Shown here piece by piece: positions 7,361 to 9,329 of a DNA stretch of 9,329 nt. This stretch comes from Bacillota bacterium (GTDB lineage: Bacteria; Bacillota; Sulfobacillia; JAJZYS01; JAJYTV01). Within the stretch, counting starts at the first letter, position 1; every line of letters starts with the position of its first letter. The notes beneath the pieces are model-generated. The model was not told the DNA's origin. It searched no databases and saw only the letters and a program-made list of their open reading frames with translations. The stretch spans positions 1 through 9,329 of the forward strand of contig JAJZIE010000082.1 of assembly GCA_021810725.1 (NCBI GenBank), in the 5' to 3' direction. Both the position numbers and the translations under genes were made by a program.

Positions 7361-7365
7361 GGAGG
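7361..7365 (+). promoter_or_regulatory. Ribosome-binding site of microprotein 2
   Basis: GGAGG is followed by TGCTTGCTT and then ATG 7375, again a gap of 9 nt. It sets the start of the 25-residue product; the frame is open further upstream to ATG 7234, but that extension is Arg/Pro-rich and lacks its own site. Confidence 0.65.
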
Positions 7366-7374
7366 TGCTTGCTT

Positions 7375-7452
7375 ATGTGGCTCGTCTTGACGGTCGTCGC
7401 CATCGTCGCCCTCGCACTCGTGGTCGGGCAGGCCGAGGACGCCAAGTCCTGA
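7375..7452 (+). CDS. Single-helix membrane microprotein, copy 2
   Basis: A 25-residue product, MWLVLTVVAIVALALVV followed by GQAEDAKS. Residues 2-17 make one transmembrane helix and the tail is short and charged. It aligns without gaps until the last residues with the 5643-5723 product, sharing 11 of 25 positions, with the conserved core V-L....A-I-V....V-V-x-Q-A. Ribosome-binding segment and spacing match that gene. A strong terminator begins 29 nt after the stop, so this looks like a complete monocistronic unit. MW at the N-terminus recalls CydX-like subunits, but that is a weak hint without a cytochrome bd operon nearby. Other possibilities are a regulator of a membrane enzyme or transporter, or a toxic peptide. 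Function unknown. Confidence 0.62.
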   Translation: MWLVLTVVAIVALALVVGQAEDAKS

Positions 7453-7480
7453 TCGGATGGCCGCTCGGCACCACGCACGC

Positions 7481-7516
7481 AAGAGCCCCGCGTCCTTCGA
7501 GGGACGCGGGGCTCTT
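7481..7516 (+). terminator. Strong hairpin terminator after microprotein 2
   Basis: A perfect 15-bp stem (AAGAGCCCCGCGTCC 7481-7495 with 7502-7516) and a 6-nt loop TTCGAG. CGCGCTTCGG follows, with no T-run. The arms are symmetric enough to work in either direction. The outer stem resembles the hairpin at 5912-5942. Confidence 0.8.
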
Positions 7517-7715
7517 CGCGCTTCGGGGAGCCCGGCGGCGGTTTATGGCAATCGGCGCCTGGCTTTCGGCAGGGAATCGAGACCGCCACAGTTCGCGCCG
7601 ACCCGCCCGGACCGCCGTGGCGCGGGAGCTCGGGACGGCAGCGATGCCGGGCGCTGGCGAGGGGTCCACAGGTCCCTACGTGTGCCCAGGCGCGCCGGAC
7701 GCGAAACTTTGAGCG

Positions 7716-7722
7716 AAGGAGG
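7716..7722 (+). promoter_or_regulatory. Ribosome-binding site deciding the start at 7732
   Basis: AAGGAGG ends 9 nt before ATG 7732. In-frame TTG 7723 and ATG 7726 are 0 and 3 nt away, too close for normal initiation. Confidence 0.65.
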
Positions 7723-7731
7723 TTGATGCAG

Positions 7732-8193
7732 ATGAGTCGACGCAGGCGTCCGCGACTGATCGAGCGCGGTGACGAGGACAGGTATCTCGGTTACCCGGCC
7801 GCGATGCAGACCGTCAACACGCGCGGGTACGCCGATCCCGTGAACGCGTTCACCGCCACGACGCCGCCGCGCGGCGTGCGCAATCCCGTTTCTGCGCCCT
7901 ACAGCGGCACGAACAGCGCATACCCGGACGGCAACGGAACGGGCTCGGCGTTCAACGCCGGCACCGACGGCTATGGCGCCTACAACGCCACGCGCGGTGG
8001 TCTCGTCAACGCGTACGACGCCACGAGCGGCCGCGCCTACGACGCCACCAACGCGAACGGTGCCTACAACGTCACCGCGAACGCCAATGGACCGATCAAC
8101 GAGGCCTACAGCAGCCAACTCAAGACGGCCGCAAACGGCATCTACGACGAGTATGGCGAGGCGGCCGACACCGTGGACGGAGACGTATTCTAG
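7732..8193 (+). CDS. Tyr/Asn/Ala/Gly-rich repetitive protein of unknown function
   Basis: A 153-residue product that starts MSRRRRPRLIERGDEDRYLG and has no signal peptide or membrane segment. From about residue 39 it is low-complexity and built around a short motif: AFTAT 39-43, AYNAT 83-87, AYDAT 94-98, AYDAT 102-106 and AYNVT 111-115, with 8-11 residues between starts in the tight block. Gly, Asn, Ala and Tyr dominate there, while the C-terminus (about 134-153) is acidic. The basic start, aromatic low-complexity middle and acidic end suggest a disordered or self-associating protein, and the basic end could bind nucleic acid; both are inference. It is a single-gene unit with its own strong ribosome-binding site and a perfect terminator 26 nt after the stop. 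No family recognised. Confidence 0.75.
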   Translation: MSRRRRPRLIERGDEDRYLGYPAAMQTVNTRGYADPVNAFTATTPPRGVRNPVSAPYSGTNSAYPDGNGTGSAFNAGTDGYGAYNATRGGLVNAYDATSGRAYDATNANGAYNVTANANGPINEAYSSQLKTAANGIYDEYGEAADTVDGDVF

Positions 8194-8218
8194 TCCCGGG
8201 TCCAACATCCGCGGACGA

Positions 8219-8252
8219 GGGGCCGGAGCGCCGAACCTGGCGCTCCGGCCCC
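8219..8252. terminator. Bidirectional hairpin terminator
   Basis: A perfect 14-bp stem (GGGGCCGGAGCGCC 8219-8232 with 8239-8252) and loop GAACCT. It lies between the plus-strand repetitive protein gene (stop 8193) and the minus-strand membrane protein gene (stop 8291), so it probably serves both. Confidence 0.75.
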
Positions 8253-8290
8253 CGATCGTTCCAGCGCGGCTCGCTGGCGAACCCGCGGGC

Positions 8291-8653
8291 TCAGGGCGCC
8301 TGCTTCGATCCGACCGCTGCCTGCCGCCTGCGGCGCTCCTCCAGGATCGCGAACACCATGGCGACCAGGAAGAGCAGGGCGGCCGGCGTGGCGAACGCGG
8401 AGATCGCGATGACGACCAGCACCGCCGCGATCAGCAGCAGGATCCAGGCCGCCCGCGGGGCGCTCATGGCGAGGATGGCGCCGATGAGACCGACGATCGC
8501 GGCCGCGAAGGCGAGCAAGCCAAGCCCCATGAGAAGGTGCGCGTTCGCGACCCCGAAAGCACTGCCGAGTCCGCCCACGCCTTCGGCGAGAAGCGCGCCG
8601 CAGAATCCGAACACCGCGCCAAGGATGCCGAGAACCAACGCCACCACTCGCAT
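8291..8653 (-). CDS. Small four-helix membrane protein of unknown function
   Basis: A 120-residue product with hydrophobic segments at about residues 4-22, 39-62, 67-87 and 88-104, and a basic cytoplasmic-looking tail EERRRRQ at 105-111. The start is ATG 8653, with GGAGG about 6 nt upstream on the minus strand. The frame stays open for 49 further codons to 8800, but that extension is Arg/Pro-rich and would put a polar stretch before the first helix. The protein is Gly/Ala/Leu-rich with an AEGVGGLGSAFG loop, and resembles the many small four-helix integral membrane proteins filed as hypothetical or under DUF names; I cannot place it in a particular one. It lies downstream of the glyA-type gene on the same strand, but a hairpin separates them. 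Confidence 0.75.
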   Translation of the reverse strand: MRVVALVLGILGAVFGFCGALLAEGVGGLGSAFGVANAHLLMGLGLLAFAAAIVGLIGAILAMSAPRAAWILLLIAAVLVVIAISAFATPAALLFLVAMVFAILEERRRRQAAVGSKQAP

Positions 8654-8787
8654 GACGCGCCTCCGTCCCCACCGCTTGCACAATGCCCGCTGCGGTCTTC
8701 TCCTGCCGGAGGCCAGGTCCTGGCTCGTCCGCAGGCCAATCGGCCGGTCCGTCGGGCCCCTGCCCATAGGCGCCGCTGGCATGCGCC

Positions 8788-8810
8788 GAGCCGCCGACAA
8801 GCGGCGGCTC
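8788..8810 (-). terminator. Hairpin terminator after the glyA-type gene
   Basis: A perfect 9-bp stem (GAGCCGCCG 8788-8796 with CGGCGGCTC 8802-8810) and a 5-nt loop, starting about 30 nt past the stop at 8841 on the minus strand. It has no T-run in the direction of transcription. Confidence 0.6.
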
Positions 8811-8840
8811 TTCGCGGCGGGACTGGTCCGGGACTTCGCT

Positions 8841-9329
8841 TTAAAGGGATGGCGCCGCGCCCGCGGCGAGCGGATAGCAGTACTGCAGCGACGGGAAGGA
8901 GCGCCTGAGGGCGATCACGTCCTTGCGGACCGCGTCGGCCGGCCGGCGCCCGTGCAGCACGTCGGCGATGTAGCCCGCGATCGCCTCCATCTCCCCCTCC
9001 TTCATGCCCCAGCGGGTGACCTCCGTCGCGCCGATGCGCACACCGCCTGGGTGGTCCCAGTCCCTCGGCGTATCGGACGGCAGGAGGTTCTTGTTGACGA
9101 TGATGTTGGCACCCTCGAGAAGCTGCGCGACCCTGAGGCCCCCGCCGTGCTCCCGGACGTCGGCGATCGCCTGGTGCGTGCGCGTGAAGCCCTTGTTGGC
9201 CCCGAGCATCGCGATGCCTTGTGCCTGCAAGGCGGCGGCGAGCGCTTCGGCCTTGCGGACGATCTGGGCCAGGTAGGCCTCGCCGAAGGCGAGGAGTTCC
9301 GCGGCCGCCGCCGCCCGGGCCGCCATGCG
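8841..9329 (-). CDS. glyA: Serine hydroxymethyltransferase family enzyme, C-terminal part (cut by window edge)
   Basis: The last 162 residues of a PLP-dependent fold-type I enzyme; the gene continues past the right edge, so the PLP lysine is not visible and the ATG at 9326 should not be taken as the start. The family converts serine and tetrahydrofolate to glycine and methylene-tetrahydrofolate in the cytoplasm. Visible motifs are GFTRTHQAIADV, then LLEGANIIVNKNLLPSD (the family NKN-x-x-P-x-D loop), then GGVRIGATEVTRWGMKEGEM, whose first arginine matches the carboxylate-binding Arg of GlyA (GIRVGTPAITRRGF in E. coli). TRTH replaces the usual TDNH, and LLPSD with EVTRWGM looks closer to the archaeal-type subgroup than to E. 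coli GlyA. Pterin type and strict function remain open. The stop is TAA at 8841-8843. Confidence 0.85.
   Translation of the reverse strand, partial: RMAARAAAAAELLAFGEAYLAQIVRKAEALAAALQAQGIAMLGANKGFTRTHQAIADVREHGGGLRVAQLLEGANIIVNKNLLPSDTPRDWDHPGGVRIGATEVTRWGMKEGEMEAIAGYIADVLHGRRPADAVRKDVIALRRSFPSLQYCYPLAAGAAPSL

Noticed and set aside
1..9329. tRNA-Sec or other tRNA genes, CRISPR arrays, insertion sequences.
   Set aside because: Scanning for CTTCAAA/TTTGAAG anticodon contexts, GGTTCGA T-loops with stems, regularly spaced repeats and transposase motifs gave nothing supportable.

Overview
This is a 9.3 kb stretch of GC-rich bacterial chromosome with strong Shine-Dalgarno sites, several GTG starts and many GC-rich hairpin terminators that lack U-runs. 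The organism decodes UGA as selenocysteine. The gene set (selenocysteine formate dehydrogenase, a serine hydroxymethyltransferase-family enzyme, an ornithine cyclodeaminase-family enzyme, two lipoproteins) suggests a bacterium with formate and one-carbon metabolism, probably anaerobic or facultative. I cannot name the phylum from the sequence alone. No mobile element, CRISPR array, rRNA or tRNA is visible.

Layout. At 111-2254 (+) lie two unrecognised lipoprotein genes; the first is built from two clear tandem repeats and a weaker third. A perfect hairpin at 2267-2309 separates them from the convergent formate dehydrogenase gene at 2318-5005 (-). That gene looks like two ORFs split by an in-frame TGA at 3941-3943. 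It is one 895-residue selenoprotein: the TGA sits in the active-site motif HCART-U-HAPTV, and a 7-bp stem with a GGUCU loop follows at the spacing of a bacterial SECIS element. About 640 bp without a recognisable gene lies upstream of it.

The region 5629-7516 (+) holds an ornithine cyclodeaminase/mu-crystallin-family gene (6034-7017) flanked by two tiny genes, 5643-5723 and 7375-7452. They encode 26- and 25-residue single-helix membrane proteins that resemble each other along their whole length. Both have the same GGAGGTGC ribosome-binding segment exactly 9 nt before the ATG, and both are followed by a hairpin beginning GAGCCCCG. This is the least expected content of the window and may be an undescribed microprotein family.

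The region 7732-8252 (+) holds a 153-residue protein with repeated AY[ND]AT motifs and a bidirectional terminator. On the minus strand follow a four-helix membrane protein (8291-8653) and the C-terminal part of a glyA-type gene cut by the window edge (8841-9329).

The genes do not form one operon; strand changes and terminators break them into at least five transcription units. Formate dehydrogenase and serine hydroxymethyltransferase both touch one-carbon metabolism, but nothing here shows that they are linked. The diaphorase-type subunits expected for a formate dehydrogenase of this architecture, and the selenocysteine machinery, must be encoded elsewhere.
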